From the NCBI RefSeq assembly GCF_017163935.1, contig NZ_JABVZR010000001.1, positions 3,844,001-3,908,000 on the forward strand: a stretch of 64,000 nt of DNA. Direction: 5' to 3'. This DNA comes from Novosphingobium terrae. GTDB lineage: Bacteria > Pseudomonadota > Alphaproteobacteria > Sphingomonadales > Sphingomonadaceae. Each line of letters opens with the position of its first letter. Position 1 is the stretch's first letter. Position numbers and translations under genes: made by a program. Shown piece after piece: positions 30,818 through 39,974 of this stretch. The notes beneath the pieces were generated by a model that was not told the DNA's origin, ran no database searches, and saw only the letters and a list, made by a program, of their open reading frames with translations.

Positions 30818-32602
30818 GTGACCACTTCTGAAACCCTCCTCGACCCCATCGAAGCGCTGCATAAAACCTTCGGCTTCACCGGCTTCAGAGGCGTGCAGCA
30901 ACAGGTGGTCGAACGCATTCTGGCGGGCCACTCCACGCTGGCCATCATGCCCACGGGCGCGGGTAAATCGCTGACATATCAGCTGCCAGCCACCATGCTG
31001 CCGGGCACCTGCGTCGTGGTCAGCCCCCTGATCGCGCTGATGCATGACCAGCTCCGCTCGGCCCGGGCCAATGGCATCCGCGCCGCCAGCCTGACCAGCG
31101 CGGATATGGACCGGGGGCAGACGGTCGCGCAGTTGCTCGATGGCAACCTCGACCTGCTCTATGTCGCTCCGGAACGCGCCAGCCAGAGTCATTTCCGCGA
31201 CCTTCTGGAACAGGCGCATATCAGCCTGTTCGCCATCGATGAGGCGCATTGCGTATCGCAATGGGGCCACGATTTCCGCCCGGATTACCGCCTGCTGCGC
31301 CCGATGATGGACGCCTTTCCCGGCGTGCCGAGGCTGGCGCTGACGGCGACTGCCGACGAGCACACCCGCCACGATATCCTCGATCAGCTCGGCATCGCCA
31401 ATGACGGCATGATCGTCGCGGGGTTTGACCGGCCGAACATCCGCTACACCATCGCCGCGCGGGACAATCCCCTGGCGCAGATCAAGCGGCTGATTGCCGA
31501 CACGCCGGGCTCGGGCATTGTCTACGCCCAGACCCGCGCCGGGGTGGAGCGCATGGCCGAGGCGCTGGAGGCCACCGGGCGCGCGGTGCTGCCCTATCAC
31601 GCGGGCCTGCCGCCCGAAACACGCGCCGCCAATCAGGCCGCTTTCGTGGCCTCGGAAGACATGGTGATGGTGGCCACCATCGCTTTCGGCATGGGGATCG
31701 ACAAGCCGGACGTGCGCTTTGTGGCGCATGCGGGCCTGCCCAAGTCGATCGAGGCCTATTATCAGGAAACCGGCCGTGCGGGCCGCGATGGCGACCCGGC
31801 CCACGCCCTGATGCTGTGGGGCGCGGAGGATTTCGCCAAGGCCCGCCAGCGGCTGTCCGAAGTCGAGGAAGAGCGCCGCCCCGGCGAACTCGCCCGCCTG
31901 AACTCCATGGCCGCGCTGGTGGAAACCGCCGCCTGCCGCCGCGCCCTGCTGCGCCGCCATTTCGGTGAGCAGCCGCCTGCCAGTTGCGGCAATTGCGACA
32001 ACTGCCTGCAGGCGCCCGATGTGATCGACGCCACCGATCTGGCGCGCAAGCTGCTCTCGGCCATCTACCGCACCGGGCAGAGCTTTGGCCTGGGCCATAT
32101 CGCCAATGTGCTGACCGGGGTAGAGGACGAAAAGGTCCGCGCCCGCAGGCATGATGAGCTGACCGTCTTCAACATCGTCGATGCCGAGGAAGCGCAACTG
32201 CTGCGCCCGCTGGCCCGCGCGCTCCAAGCCCGAGGCAGCCTCGACACCACCGAGCATGGCGGTCTTCGCCTTGCGGGAGACGCCCGCGACATCCTGCGCG
32301 GCGAGGCCGCCGTGCTGATCACCCGCCCGCCACCGCGTGAAAAGGGCAAGCGCCGTGAGCGGTCCGGCAACAGCGCCAATCCTGTCAACGATCCGCTGTT
32401 CGAAGCCCTGCGCGCCTTGCGCCGCGATCTGGCCAAGGAGGGCAATGTGCCCCCCTATGTCATCTTCCATGACGCCACGCTGCGCGAGATCGCTGTGGCC
32501 CGGCCCCAGTCGCTCGATGAGTTGGGGCAGGTCAATGGCGTGGGCGCGCGCAAGCTGGAAGCCTATGGCGAGGCCTTCCTGCGCGTGGTGCGGGAGAATT
32601 AG
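30818..32602 (+). CDS. recQ: ATP-dependent DNA helicase RecQ
   Basis: 3'-5' DNA helicase in recombination and fork repair. Motif [15 protein letters not shown] near residue 44, motif [19 protein letters not shown], motif VI region [13 protein letters not shown], the zinc-binding cysteines ([10 protein letters not shown] ... CGNCDNC), RQC domain and a C-terminal HRDC domain ([14 protein letters not shown] ... [17 protein letters not shown]). 594 residues from the GTG at 30818 ([11 protein letters not shown]), which is inferred because upstream codons lie in repeat copy F and homology starts soon after; a clear Shine-Dalgarno is lacking. Length matches E. coli RecQ. Confidence 0.95.
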   Translation: MTTSETLLDPIEALHKTFGFTGFRGVQQQVVERILAGHSTLAIMPTGAGKSLTYQLPATMLPGTCVVVSPLIALMHDQLRSARANGIRAASLTSADMDRGQTVAQLLDGNLDLLYVAPERASQSHFRDLLEQAHISLFAIDEAHCVSQWGHDFRPDYRLLRPMMDAFPGVPRLALTATADEHTRHDILDQLGIANDGMIVAGFDRPNIRYTIAARDNPLAQIKRLIADTPGSGIVYAQTRAGVERMAEALEATGRAVLPYHAGLPPETRAANQAAFVASEDMVMVATIAFGMGIDKPDVRFVAHAGLPKSIEAYYQETGRAGRDGDPAHALMLWGAEDFAKARQRLSEVEEERRPGELARLNSMAALVETAACRRALLRRHFGEQPPASCGNCDNCLQAPDVIDATDLARKLLSAIYRTGQSFGLGHIANVLTGVEDEKVRARRHDELTVFNIVDAEEAQLLRPLARALQARGSLDTTEHGGLRLAGDARDILRGEAAVLITRPPPREKGKRRERSGNSANPVNDPLFEALRALRRDLAKEGNVPPYVIFHDATLREIAVARPQSLDELGQVNGVGARKLEAYGEAFLRVVREN

Positions 32603-32950
32603 GCCTGACTGGCAGGCCTGATCCCATACGGTTCAAAAAACGCTACTGAACAAGCCGCCAGCAAACTGTTAGAACAGAGCGACTCCGCAAGACGGAGCGA
32701 GAGGATGCCACTCAAGGCGCCTAAACAGGGAAGAACAAGCAGGCACCATCGTGTCCCGCCTCGATACAGTCGAGTAAGAATGACCGCAAATACAATAGAT
32801 CAAAGGTTTTTTCTCAAGCGCCTTCTATCAATTCATCCGTTGAATTGACCCCGGCAATGCATCATAGTGCTATCAATAAAACATTAACCAACCTCTCCAA
32901 GGTCTTCACATAAAACCAGAAATCCCCCTCCAGAATGGGATGCATGAGCC
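32603..32950. other. AT-richer intergenic region with several small dyads
   Basis: 348 bp without a convincing gene, visibly poorer in GC than the flanks. It holds three short perfect dyads: CTCCG-N5-CGGAG (32683-32697), CTCGA-N5-TCGAG (32760-32774) and TCAATTCA-N5-TGAATTGA (32828-32848). The last lies about 100 bp upstream of the acyltransferase start and could be an operator. A GGCCTGACTGGCAGGCC hairpin without a T run follows the recQ stop. No dispersed repeat is present here. Confidence 0.5.
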
Positions 32951-34174
32951 ATGCCTGAAACGGACATCGACTCTCATCAACTGCCGGAGAAAGCGACCGA
33001 AAAGCAGCCAGAAAAACCGGGGCTGATCCTCTCGGTTCAGGCCCTGCGCGGCCTTGCGGTGCTCTGCGTCGCCTTTCTTCACACGCATATCATTCTGACC
33101 CAGCCGGATTATGGCGGCCTGAAGATCTTCGAAACCCTCGCCCTGAAAGGCTGGACCGGCGTGGGCCTGTTCTTCACCATCAGCGGCTTCATCATCGTCC
33201 ACGCCCATGCGAAGGACATCGGCCAGCCGGGCCGGATCGGGGCCTATCTCTGGCGGCGTTTCACCCGCATCTATCCGCTCTACTGGATCCTGATGAGCGG
33301 CTTTATCGCCGCCGCGCTGCTCGGGCTGGGCCATGCCGATTTCAAACTGCAACCGCTTCACCTGCTCAGCGCCTATTCGCTGCTGAGCCTGACCGATATG
33401 CCCTCCATGCCGCTGAAAGTGGCGTGGTCCCTGTTGTTCGAGGTGAAGTTCTACCTCTTCTTCATCCTCTTCCTGATCAGCCGACGCGCCGGGCTGATCA
33501 CCATCGCCCTCTGGGCCGCCGCGATCATCACCCGCAACCTGTTCACCCCGCTGCCGGACTGGGGCTATATCGCGCCCGACTGGGGCATGCTGCATATCTG
33601 GAACCTCTATTTCCTGCTGGGCATGGCCAGCTGGTGGGCCTCGCGCCGCTTCAGCGCGCAATTTGGCACCGTCTTCCTGACGGCAGGCGTCCTGCTCTGC
33701 GCAGCCCTGCTGACCTTCGTCGCCCATGAAATGAGCGCCGACACCCGCAATCCACCCTTGATGGCCGCGCTGGCTCTCAGCTTCAGCCTGATCGTCACCG
33801 GCCTCGTGCTGAGCGAGAAGCGCTTCGCCTTCCGCCCCCCGGCGCTGTTTCTGAAGCTGGGTGATGCCTCTTACTCGATCTATCTCGTGCATTCGGCGGC
33901 GATTTCCTTCCTGGCGCAGGCCAATGCCAAGCTGACCGCCAAGCTGCATCTGAGCGGACTGCCACCCCATCTGCTCTTCGCGGTGATCTTCCTCACCTCG
34001 ATCATCGCCGGGCTGATCTGCCATATCGTGCTGGAACAGCCGCTGACCGCCATGATCCGCAAGGCCGGCAAGATGTGGGAGGCCCGAAAGCCCCTCGCCC
34101 CGCTGCCCATTCCCCCACTGCCCGCCCCCATCGCCGCCGTTCTGGAGGGCAACAGCGCCACCCCGGCGATTTAG
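32951..34174 (+). CDS. Acyltransferase-3 family membrane protein
   Basis: 407 residues with about ten hydrophobic segments after a 30-residue charged N-terminus. The family opening is present (LSVQALRGLAVLCVAFLHTH with conserved Arg/His), followed by GVGLFFTISGFII and the FTRIYPLYW motif. Such proteins (OafA/ExoZ group) transfer acyl groups to sugars of LPS, exopolysaccharide or periplasmic glucans. The C-terminal tail is Pro-rich and cytoplasmic-looking. Monocistronic with an AT-rich upstream region; substrate unknown. Confidence 0.9.
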   Translation: MPETDIDSHQLPEKATEKQPEKPGLILSVQALRGLAVLCVAFLHTHIILTQPDYGGLKIFETLALKGWTGVGLFFTISGFIIVHAHAKDIGQPGRIGAYLWRRFTRIYPLYWILMSGFIAAALLGLGHADFKLQPLHLLSAYSLLSLTDMPSMPLKVAWSLLFEVKFYLFFILFLISRRAGLITIALWAAAIITRNLFTPLPDWGYIAPDWGMLHIWNLYFLLGMASWWASRRFSAQFGTVFLTAGVLLCAALLTFVAHEMSADTRNPPLMAALALSFSLIVTGLVLSEKRFAFRPPALFLKLGDASYSIYLVHSAAISFLAQANAKLTAKLHLSGLPPHLLFAVIFLTSIIAGLICHIVLEQPLTAMIRKAGKMWEARKPLAPLPIPPLPAPIAAVLEGNSATPAI

Positions 34175-34244
34175 TCCTTTTCCCTGCACAGCATAGCTTT
34201 GCACACCGTTCCCCATGCCCGCCGCGGATGCTATCCCGGCGGGC

Positions 34245-34868
34245 ATGGCTACCATCACCCTCACCCCCGCCGCCGATCCCGTCGCCATCGCCCAATGGCT
34301 GGCCGACCGGATCTCTGCCGCTCTGGCCAGCACCGATGGCCCCATCGCCATCACCGTGCCGGGCGGCCGCACCCCCTTCCCGGTGCTCAGCGCGCTGGTG
34401 AAGCACGATCTGCCCTTCGAGCGCGTCAGCGTCTGGCCCAATGACGACCGCATGGTGCCCGAGGATCACCCCGCCTCCAACCTCGCCAAGATCCGCGCCG
34501 TGCTGGAACCCGTCGGCGCGCAGATCGTCGGGCTGGAAGAGGGCCAGACCCCGCCCCGCTTCGCGCTGGCCCTGCTCGGCATGGGCGAGGACGGCCATAT
34601 CGCCAGCCTCTTCCCCAACACCAACCCGCAGGCCACCGCCCCCGCCAGGGTGATCCGCCTGACCCCCGATCCCCTGCCCCCCGAGGCCCCCTTCGACCGC
34701 CTCTCGATGACCATCCCCTCGCTGGCCGCCTCGGACGCGATCGCCTTCCTGATCACCGGCGACGCCAAAAAGCGCGAGATCTTCGAAGCCGCCGCCGCCG
34801 GTCAGAACGACCTGCCCGTCGCCCGCCTGCTCGCCGCGACCGACCAGACGGTGACGTGCTTCTGCTGA
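34245..34868 (+). CDS. pgl: 6-phosphogluconolactonase
   Basis: Hydrolyses 6-phosphogluconolactone in the pentose-phosphate and Entner-Doudoroff pathways. 207 residues of the NagB/Pgl fold: GPIAITVPGGRTPFPVLSAL, VSVWPNDDRMVPEDHPASN (family DERxVP-like) and LALLGMGEDGHIASLFPNT are typical. An earlier in-frame ATG at 34215 would add ten residues; neither start has a strong Shine-Dalgarno. No zwf or edd neighbour is seen here. The Nudix gene begins at the last base of its stop codon (TGATG). Confidence 0.92.
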   Translation: MATITLTPAADPVAIAQWLADRISAALASTDGPIAITVPGGRTPFPVLSALVKHDLPFERVSVWPNDDRMVPEDHPASNLAKIRAVLEPVGAQIVGLEEGQTPPRFALALLGMGEDGHIASLFPNTNPQATAPARVIRLTPDPLPPEAPFDRLSMTIPSLAASDAIAFLITGDAKKREIFEAAAAGQNDLPVARLLAATDQTVTCFC

Positions 34869-35353
34869 TGGCCGAGCGGCTGCTGGGCCTTGCCCCGGCG
34901 CCGCTCCATCGGTTTGCGCTGCGTCTGGCCCACAAGGTCAGGCGCCGCTGGTGGCGGATCAGAAAGCCACAACTGCAAGGCTGCCGCGTGCTGGGGATCG
35001 ATGCCCAAGGCCGCGTGCTGCTGGTGCGCCACTCCTACGGCTCGGCCAACTGGATGCCGCCCGGTGGAGGCATGAAGCCAGGCGAAGACCCGCTGGTCGC
35101 TGCCGCGCGCGAGTTCCGTGAAGAGATCGGCATCGTGCTGGAAGCGCCGCATCTGGTGGCAACCACGCATGATGCGTTCCATGGGGCGGACAATGTGTCC
35201 TATGTGGTGGCCGGGCGGTGTTCCGGAGCGCCTGCGCCGGATGGGCGGGAGATCGTGGCCGCCGAGTTCTTTACGCCCGGGGAATGGCCTTCGGCCATGT
35301 CGGACTGGCTGAAGAAGCAGATGGGCGAGTGGCTGGAAGCAGAAAAGCAGTGA
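34868..35353 (+). CDS. Nudix hydrolase
   Basis: 161 residues. The Nudix box is complete: GGMKPGEDPLVAAAREF followed by REEIGI fits G-x5-E-x7-REUXEEXGU. Preceded by VLGIDAQGRVLLVRHSYG and WMPPGGG. A short basic, amphipathic N-terminus (APLHRFALRLAHKVRRRWWRIRK) may contact membrane or nucleic acid. The nucleoside-diphosphate substrate is unknown. Its start overlaps the pgl stop by one base, so the two are cotranscribed. Repeat copy G begins directly after the stop. Confidence 0.9.
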   Translation: MAERLLGLAPAPLHRFALRLAHKVRRRWWRIRKPQLQGCRVLGIDAQGRVLLVRHSYGSANWMPPGGGMKPGEDPLVAAAREFREEIGIVLEAPHLVATTHDAFHGADNVSYVVAGRCSGAPAPDGREIVAAEFFTPGEWPSAMSDWLKKQMGEWLEAEKQ

Positions 35354-35587
35354 AATGCGAGGGTGTTACACCCTCGCGCTCCCATGAATGTCTACGGCGC
35401 GCATCGGGTTCAGCCACAGAGCAACGTCGCCGCGCCGCAGGCTTTCAAATCGCCAGCACACCCAATCATTCACTGCCTGCGGCGCCTTAGGTCGAGCAGG
35501 TGGAGAGACTGGGCGCTCCGATGCGGTGCCACTGCTTTTTCGTCGGAAGACGTTCTGGGAGCGCGAGGGGGTAACCCCCTCGCATTT
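35354..35587. repeat. Dispersed intergenic hairpin repeat, copy G
   Basis: Very similar to copy F: left hairpin GCGAGGGTG-TTA-CACCCTCGC, internal GCGCCGCAGGC / GCCTGCGGCGCC, right landmark GTCGGAAGACGTTC and right hairpin GCGAGGGGG-TAA-CCCCCTCGC. Between convergent nudix and dinB; 18 bp from the dinB stop. Confidence 0.9.
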
Positions 35588-35605
35588 CCTTCCTTCAAAC
35601 CTTCT

Positions 35606-36748
35606 TCAAAACAACCCCAACTGCCCCCCTTCATCCACCGGAACAGGCGCTGAAACCGCCTGCTTCCCCTCCAGCGCGGACAGGGTCACCCCCATCAACC
35701 GCACCGGCTGAGGCAGCGGCAAGACCTTATCCAGCAGGTCCCCCGCCAGCCGCGCCAGTTCCTCACGCCCCTCCACCGCCCGGCTCAAAGACCGGGCGTG
35801 AGTGCGCAAGGTGAAATCCGAAAGACGCAGCTTCAGAGTCACCGTCCGCCCCCGCGCACCGACTTTCTCGATATCGTTCCACACCAGTTCAACGATATGC
35901 GCCAGAGCCCCACGCAGGCTGCTGCCGGTGGAGATATCGCGCTCGAAAGTCCGCTCGGCGCCGATGGACTTGCGCGGACGGTTGGGGCGCACGCGGCGCA
36001 GATCGATGCCCCGCGCGGCGCGATAAAGGTAATCGGCCTGAGCGCCGAAATGCTGGCGCAGGAAGGCCAGATCCTTCTCGCGCAGATCGGCGCCATTCAC
36101 GATGCCCAGCGCCGCCATCTTCTCCGCCCCGCGCGGGCCCACGCCATGGAAGCGGCGCACCGGCAGGCTGGCCACGAATTGCGCGCCCTCGCCGGGGCGG
36201 ATCACGCAGAGGCCGTCGGGCTTGTTCTGGTCGCTGGCCAGCTTGGCGATGAATTTGTTGTAGCTGACCCCGGCGCTGGCGGTGAGGTTGGTCTCGGCCT
36301 TGATGCGGGCGCGGATCAGCTGGGCGATGCGGGTGGCGCTGCCGATGCCTTTCAGATCTTGCGTCACATCCAGATAGGCCTCGTCCAGCGACAAGGGCTC
36401 GATCAGCGGGGTGTAATCGGCGAAGATCGCGCGGATCTGGCGCGAGACGGTGCGATAGACCTCGAAACGCGGCGGCTTGAAAATCAGGTGAGGGCACAGC
36501 CGCACCGCCTTCACGCTGGGCATGGCCGAGCGCACGCCGAACACTCGCGCTTCATAGCTGGCCGCCGCCACCACGCCGCGCGCGCGGCTGCCGCCGACGG
36601 CCACGGGCTGGCCTTTGAGGGAAGGATCGTCGCGCTGTTCGACGCTGGCGAAGAAGGCGTCCATATCGACATGGATGATCTTGCGCAGGCCCTCGGCCTC
36701 CTCGCTGTCATCATCATCGTCTGGCGCATGCGACTCCATAGCCCGCAT
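35606..36748 (-). CDS. dinB: DNA polymerase IV (Y family)
   Basis: Error-prone translesion polymerase. About 380 residues. The catalytic acidic motifs are intact: HVDMDAFFASVEQRD near residues 26-40 and EPLSLDEAYLDVT. The fingers segment VGGSRARGVVAAASYEARVFGVRSAMP and the little-finger domain are recognisable, but the C-terminus (DEGGQLGLF) is the beta-clamp-binding peptide, family QLGLF. Starts at 36748 (MRAMESHAPD) or 36739 are both possible; 36775 is less likely. The acidic run DDDDDSEEAEG at the N-terminus is an extension. Confidence 0.94.
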   Translation of the reverse strand: MRAMESHAPDDDDDSEEAEGLRKIIHVDMDAFFASVEQRDDPSLKGQPVAVGGSRARGVVAAASYEARVFGVRSAMPSVKAVRLCPHLIFKPPRFEVYRTVSRQIRAIFADYTPLIEPLSLDEAYLDVTQDLKGIGSATRIAQLIRARIKAETNLTASAGVSYNKFIAKLASDQNKPDGLCVIRPGEGAQFVASLPVRRFHGVGPRGAEKMAALGIVNGADLREKDLAFLRQHFGAQADYLYRAARGIDLRRVRPNRPRKSIGAERTFERDISTGSSLRGALAHIVELVWNDIEKVGARGRTVTLKLRLSDFTLRTHARSLSRAVEGREELARLAGDLLDKVLPLPQPVRLMGVTLSALEGKQAVSAPVPVDEGGQLGLF

Positions 36749-36862
36749 GGTAGCGCCCCGGAGCGGGACGTGCACCGGGGCTCTACAAATCTGTCACCGG
36801 AAGATAATTGGCAGGGGGCCGGGGCGGGAGAGGCCTCCGGACGCCCCCTGCGATATGGGGGC

Positions 36863-37219
36863 TCAGTTGCCCAGCCCGTCGATGGCGGTGTGGCCCTGGG
36901 CGATGGCGTCGTGGCGGCAGCTCTGATAGGCGGAGGAGCGATCGGCTTCGACCGAGGCGACGCGCAGCGGTTCGCAGACGCGGGTGGCGGCGTGGGCCAG
37001 GCGGCGGTCCATGTCCTTGCGGCCCTGATCGCTGTTCAGATCCAGACCGGCATAAGACACGCGCAGGGTGGGAACGCCATTTTCGTCGATCTCGACATGA
37101 TCGACCGGAGCTTCAACAGCGCTGGCATGGGCAACCATCGGGGCCATGCCGATGGCGAAGGTGGCGACAACGCCGAAGCTGGCGGCGAGGGTGGTGGCGA
37201 AACGGTTGAAATTGTTCAT
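36863..37219 (-). CDS. urcA: UrcA family secreted protein
   Basis: 118 residues with a signal peptide (FATTLAASFGVVATFAIGMAPMVAHASA). The mature part matches the UrcA family common in Sphingomonadales and Caulobacterales: LRVSYAGLDLNSDQGRKDMDRRLAHAATRVC, with two Cys probably forming a disulfide and the late YQSCRHDAIAQG segment. Function is unknown. Start 37219 is supported by AAGGGGAAG about 6 bases upstream. It lies 114 bp upstream of the dinB start on the same strand, likely as a separate unit. Confidence 0.88.
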   Translation of the reverse strand: MNNFNRFATTLAASFGVVATFAIGMAPMVAHASAVEAPVDHVEIDENGVPTLRVSYAGLDLNSDQGRKDMDRRLAHAATRVCEPLRVASVEADRSSAYQSCRHDAIAQGHTAIDGLGN

Positions 37220-37359
37220 GATACTTCCCCTTGCTTGGTTCATCGCCGGACCATTCCAGCGGATGAAAGAGCTACAGCAGGAGGCGTGCCAATTTTAAAA
37301 AACGCCCGATTTCCGCCATTTTTGCGGTGCAACAGAAGATGAGCCGAAACTGACAAGGT

Positions 37360-37388
37360 AATTCACACCAAATTCATGATGTGAATTT
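37360..37388. promoter_or_regulatory. AT-rich dyad upstream of the MFS transporter gene, possible operator
   Basis: AATTCACA (37360-37367) and TGTGAATT (37380-37387) form a perfect inverted repeat, and an overlapping AAATTCA-N5-TGAATTT (37370-37388) repeats the same half-site. It is in the 232-bp AT-rich gap between divergent urcA and the transporter, about 65-90 bp before the transporter start. The likely binder (for example a TetR or MarR protein) is not identified. Confidence 0.55.
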
Positions 37389-37451
37389 CACCAAATCATA
37401 GGAAAATTTTCAAACACCCTAAAAGGCTGGCATAGACCGCCCCAAACCGCC

Positions 37452-38762
37452 ATGAGACACCCCATGAACGCCCCCGAGTCCCCTCCGGCCTCCTGCGAAA
37501 AGGCCGATTCCGACAAGCCCGAACCCGAACAACCTGTCGCCCGGGCCATGGGCTCGCGCGAGTTTGTCGCGCTGATGGCCTTTATTCAGGCGCTGCAGGC
37601 GCTGTCGGTCGATTCCATGCTGCCCGCACTGGGCCATATCGCCGCCGACCTGCATGTCACCGATGCCAATCACCGCCAGCTGGTCGTGGGCATCTTCATG
37701 CTCTTCAGCGGCCTTGGCTGCCTTGTTCCCGGCGCGCTGGCAGACCGCTTCGGGCGCCGCCCGGTGCTGCTCACCTGCATGGCGCTCTATGTGCTGCTCA
37801 CCACCGCCTGCGCGCTGGCGGTCAGCTTCCAGATGCTGCTGATCTCGCGCGCGCTGCTGGGGCTGGCCTGCGCGGGCTTCAACGTGCTGCCCGCCGCCAT
37901 CATCCGCGACAGCTTCGAGGGCGACCGCATGGCCCGCACCCAGTCGCTGGTGGCGATGGTCTTCATGGTGGTGCCGATGATGGCCCCCAGCGTGGGGCAA
38001 GCGGTGCTGCTGGCCGCCAGCTGGCGCTGGATCTTCGGCGTGATGGGGCTGATGGGGCTGATCGTGTCGATCTGGGCCGTGCTGCGCCTGCCCGAAACGC
38101 TCCACCCGCAATACCGCCAGAGCATCGAGATCACCCGCCTGACCCGCACCATGGGCGAGGTCATCACCAACCGCGCCGCCATCGGCTATGTCATCGCCAA
38201 TGCGCTGGTGACCGGCGCGCTGCTTGGCTACATCAACTCCGCCCAGCAGCTGGTGGCCGAGCATTTCGGCGCCGGCGCCCGCTTCCCGCTGATCTTCGCC
38301 GGCATGGCGCTGACCATGGCCCTTACCGCCTTTATCAACTCGCGCATCGTGATGCGGATGGGGGCGCGGCGCGTGTCGCACGGGGCGCTGCTGGTCTATA
38401 TCTGCACCAGCCTGCTCCAGTGGAAGATGGCAGGCCCCGGCGAGACGATCTGGGAATTCCTGCCGCTGATGACACTGAACATGTGCCTCTCCGGCTTCCT
38501 TGGCGCCAACTTCTCCTCGATCGCGCTGCAGCCCTTTGCGCGCACGGCGGGGGCGGCGGCCTCGATTCAGGTGTTCATCCGGATCGTGGGCGGGTCGGTG
38601 CTGGGGATCATCATCGGCAATGCCTTCGATGGCACGGCGCGCCCTCTGGCCTTTGCTCTGGCGAGCGCCGGGGTGCTGACTCTGGGCCTGCTGCTGTTCA
38701 GCGAGAAGGGGCAGCTGTTCAAGCGGCGCAATCCGCCGGGGTTGCCGCGGCAGGTGGCTTAA
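37452..38762 (+). CDS. MFS drug-resistance transporter, Bcr/CflA type
   Basis: 436 residues with twelve predicted membrane segments after a ~35-residue Pro/Glu-rich cytoplasmic N-terminus. The DHA1 signatures are visible: LSVDSMLPALGHIAADL in TM1, GALADRFGRRPVLL in the TM2-3 loop and GLACAGFNVLPAAIIRD in TM4-5. This subgroup exports bicyclomycin, chloramphenicol, sulfonamide and similar compounds; the real substrate is unknown. ATG at 37452 or 37464. An operator-like dyad lies upstream. Confidence 0.9.
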   Translation: MRHPMNAPESPPASCEKADSDKPEPEQPVARAMGSREFVALMAFIQALQALSVDSMLPALGHIAADLHVTDANHRQLVVGIFMLFSGLGCLVPGALADRFGRRPVLLTCMALYVLLTTACALAVSFQMLLISRALLGLACAGFNVLPAAIIRDSFEGDRMARTQSLVAMVFMVVPMMAPSVGQAVLLAASWRWIFGVMGLMGLIVSIWAVLRLPETLHPQYRQSIEITRLTRTMGEVITNRAAIGYVIANALVTGALLGYINSAQQLVAEHFGAGARFPLIFAGMALTMALTAFINSRIVMRMGARRVSHGALLVYICTSLLQWKMAGPGETIWEFLPLMTLNMCLSGFLGANFSSIALQPFARTAGAAASIQVFIRIVGGSVLGIIIGNAFDGTARPLAFALASAGVLTLGLLLFSEKGQLFKRRNPPGLPRQVA

Positions 38763-38783
38763 GGGGTTTTAGAAAGGGAATTC

Positions 38784-38982
38784 TTGAGGGCGTTACGCCC
38801 TCAAACTCCCATAACGTCTCCCGACGAAGCGGTAGTGGTGCCCGATCCTCGCGCCCGACCTCGCCGCCCCGCAGGGAATAATTGCCTCCGGCGGCGGGAC
38901 GTTTGCGCTGTGATCAGGCTTGGCGCTTCATTCATGTCGGAAGACGTAACGGGGGTGCAGGGGGCGTAACGCCCCCTGCTTA
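38784..38982. repeat. Dispersed intergenic hairpin repeat, copy H (composite, short form)
   Basis: About 200 bp. Left hairpin TTGAGGGC-GTTA-CGCCCTCAA, then the reverse complement of what is normally the right flank (GTCTCCCGACGAAGC ...). The right half is in standard orientation (GTCGGAAGACGTAACGGGGG) with hairpin GCAGGGGGC-GTAA-CGCCCCCTGC. It therefore carries right-type ends on both sides, and its centre (CGCCCCGCAGG / CCTCCGGCGGCG) is shortened. Between convergent MFS and crtB; ends 6 bp from the crtB stop. Confidence 0.82.
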
Positions 38983-38987
38983 TTCCC

Positions 38988-39974
38988 TTAAACCCTTGCC
39001 ACAGCCCCGGCCAGAACACCCCGCCCATAAGGCACCGGCGCCACATCGGCAGGATGAGGCATAATCCCCAACCACCGCGCCTTGGCCGCCTGAGCCCCGG
39101 CGCGCAACAGCAGCCCCAGCTTCTCCGGCCTGCTGGTCGTCACACGCGCGTCCCATGCCCGCGCCCGCTTGGTGGCGACCTTGCGCGCGATGGCGCCGTA
39201 AATCCCGGCAGCCGCCAGCACCGACCACTGACTGCGCAAAGGCAACCGCGCCGCGCCAACGCGCGCGCTGGCTTCATAGCGCCCGGCCATGGCACACAGG
39301 CGCGCCACCATCGCCACCAGCGCCTCCCGGTTTTCAGGGGCCATCAGCGCTTCGGGGGCAACGCCGGCTTCCTCAAGCCATTGCGTCGGCAGGTAGATGC
39401 GCCCGGCGGCGTGGTCCTCGGCAATGTCGCGGGCGATGTTGCCCAGCTGGAAGGCAATGCCCAGATCGCTGGCGCGGTTGAGCGTATCGGCATCCTCGCG
39501 GTCCACGCCCATCACCAGCGCCATCAGCACGCCCACCGCGCCTGCCACATGATAGCAATAGGCCAGCATGTCGCGCTCGGTCCGGGGGTGCCAACCGTTG
39601 GTGTCGAGGGCGAAACCGGCGATCACATCGCCCGTATGCACCGCGCCGATGCCGCATTCGGCGGCCACCACGCCGAGGCAGTCGAAAGCCTCGCGCCCCG
39701 CACCACGCCCGCCCAGCGCCAGGGCGGTCAGGCGGCGGATTTCGCGCAGGCGGCCATCGGCGCCCGTCTGATCGCCCAGCGCGCCGCCATGGTCCTGCGC
39801 ATCGGCAAGATCATCGCAGGCGCGGCACCAGGCGTAGAGCATCCAGACCCTTTCGCGCACATCGCGCCCCATCAGCTGGCTGGCGGTGGCAAAGCTTTTG
39901 GAGCCTCGCCGGATGCTGCCGTAAGCAGCCTCCACCAGCGCTGAACGGGGGGGCAAGGTGCGCGCGCAGGTCAA
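38988..39974 (-). CDS. crtB: Phytoene synthase
   Basis: Condenses two GGPP to phytoene, the first committed carotenoid step. 328 residues of the squalene/phytoene synthase fold: SFATASQLM, the first Asp motif in RACDDLADAQD, and the second in GNIARDIAEDHAAGR. Length and motifs are complete. It is the last gene of crtY-crtI-LOG-crtB; its ATG overlaps the stop of the LOG gene (ATGA). Repeat copy H follows the stop. Confidence 0.93.
   Translation of the reverse strand: MTCARTLPPRSALVEAAYGSIRRGSKSFATASQLMGRDVRERVWMLYAWCRACDDLADAQDHGGALGDQTGADGRLREIRRLTALALGGRGAGREAFDCLGVVAAECGIGAVHTGDVIAGFALDTNGWHPRTERDMLAYCYHVAGAVGVLMALVMGVDREDADTLNRASDLGIAFQLGNIARDIAEDHAAGRIYLPTQWLEEAGVAPEALMAPENREALVAMVARLCAMAGRYEASARVGAARLPLRSQWSVLAAAGIYGAIARKVATKRARAWDARVTTSRPEKLGLLLRAGAQAAKARWLGIMPHPADVAPVPYGRGVLAGAVARV

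Noticed and set aside
32603..32950. AT-richer gap considered as a transferred island or attachment site
   Set aside because: It is only ~350 bp, has no tRNA, integrase or direct repeats, and is adequately explained as a promoter region.
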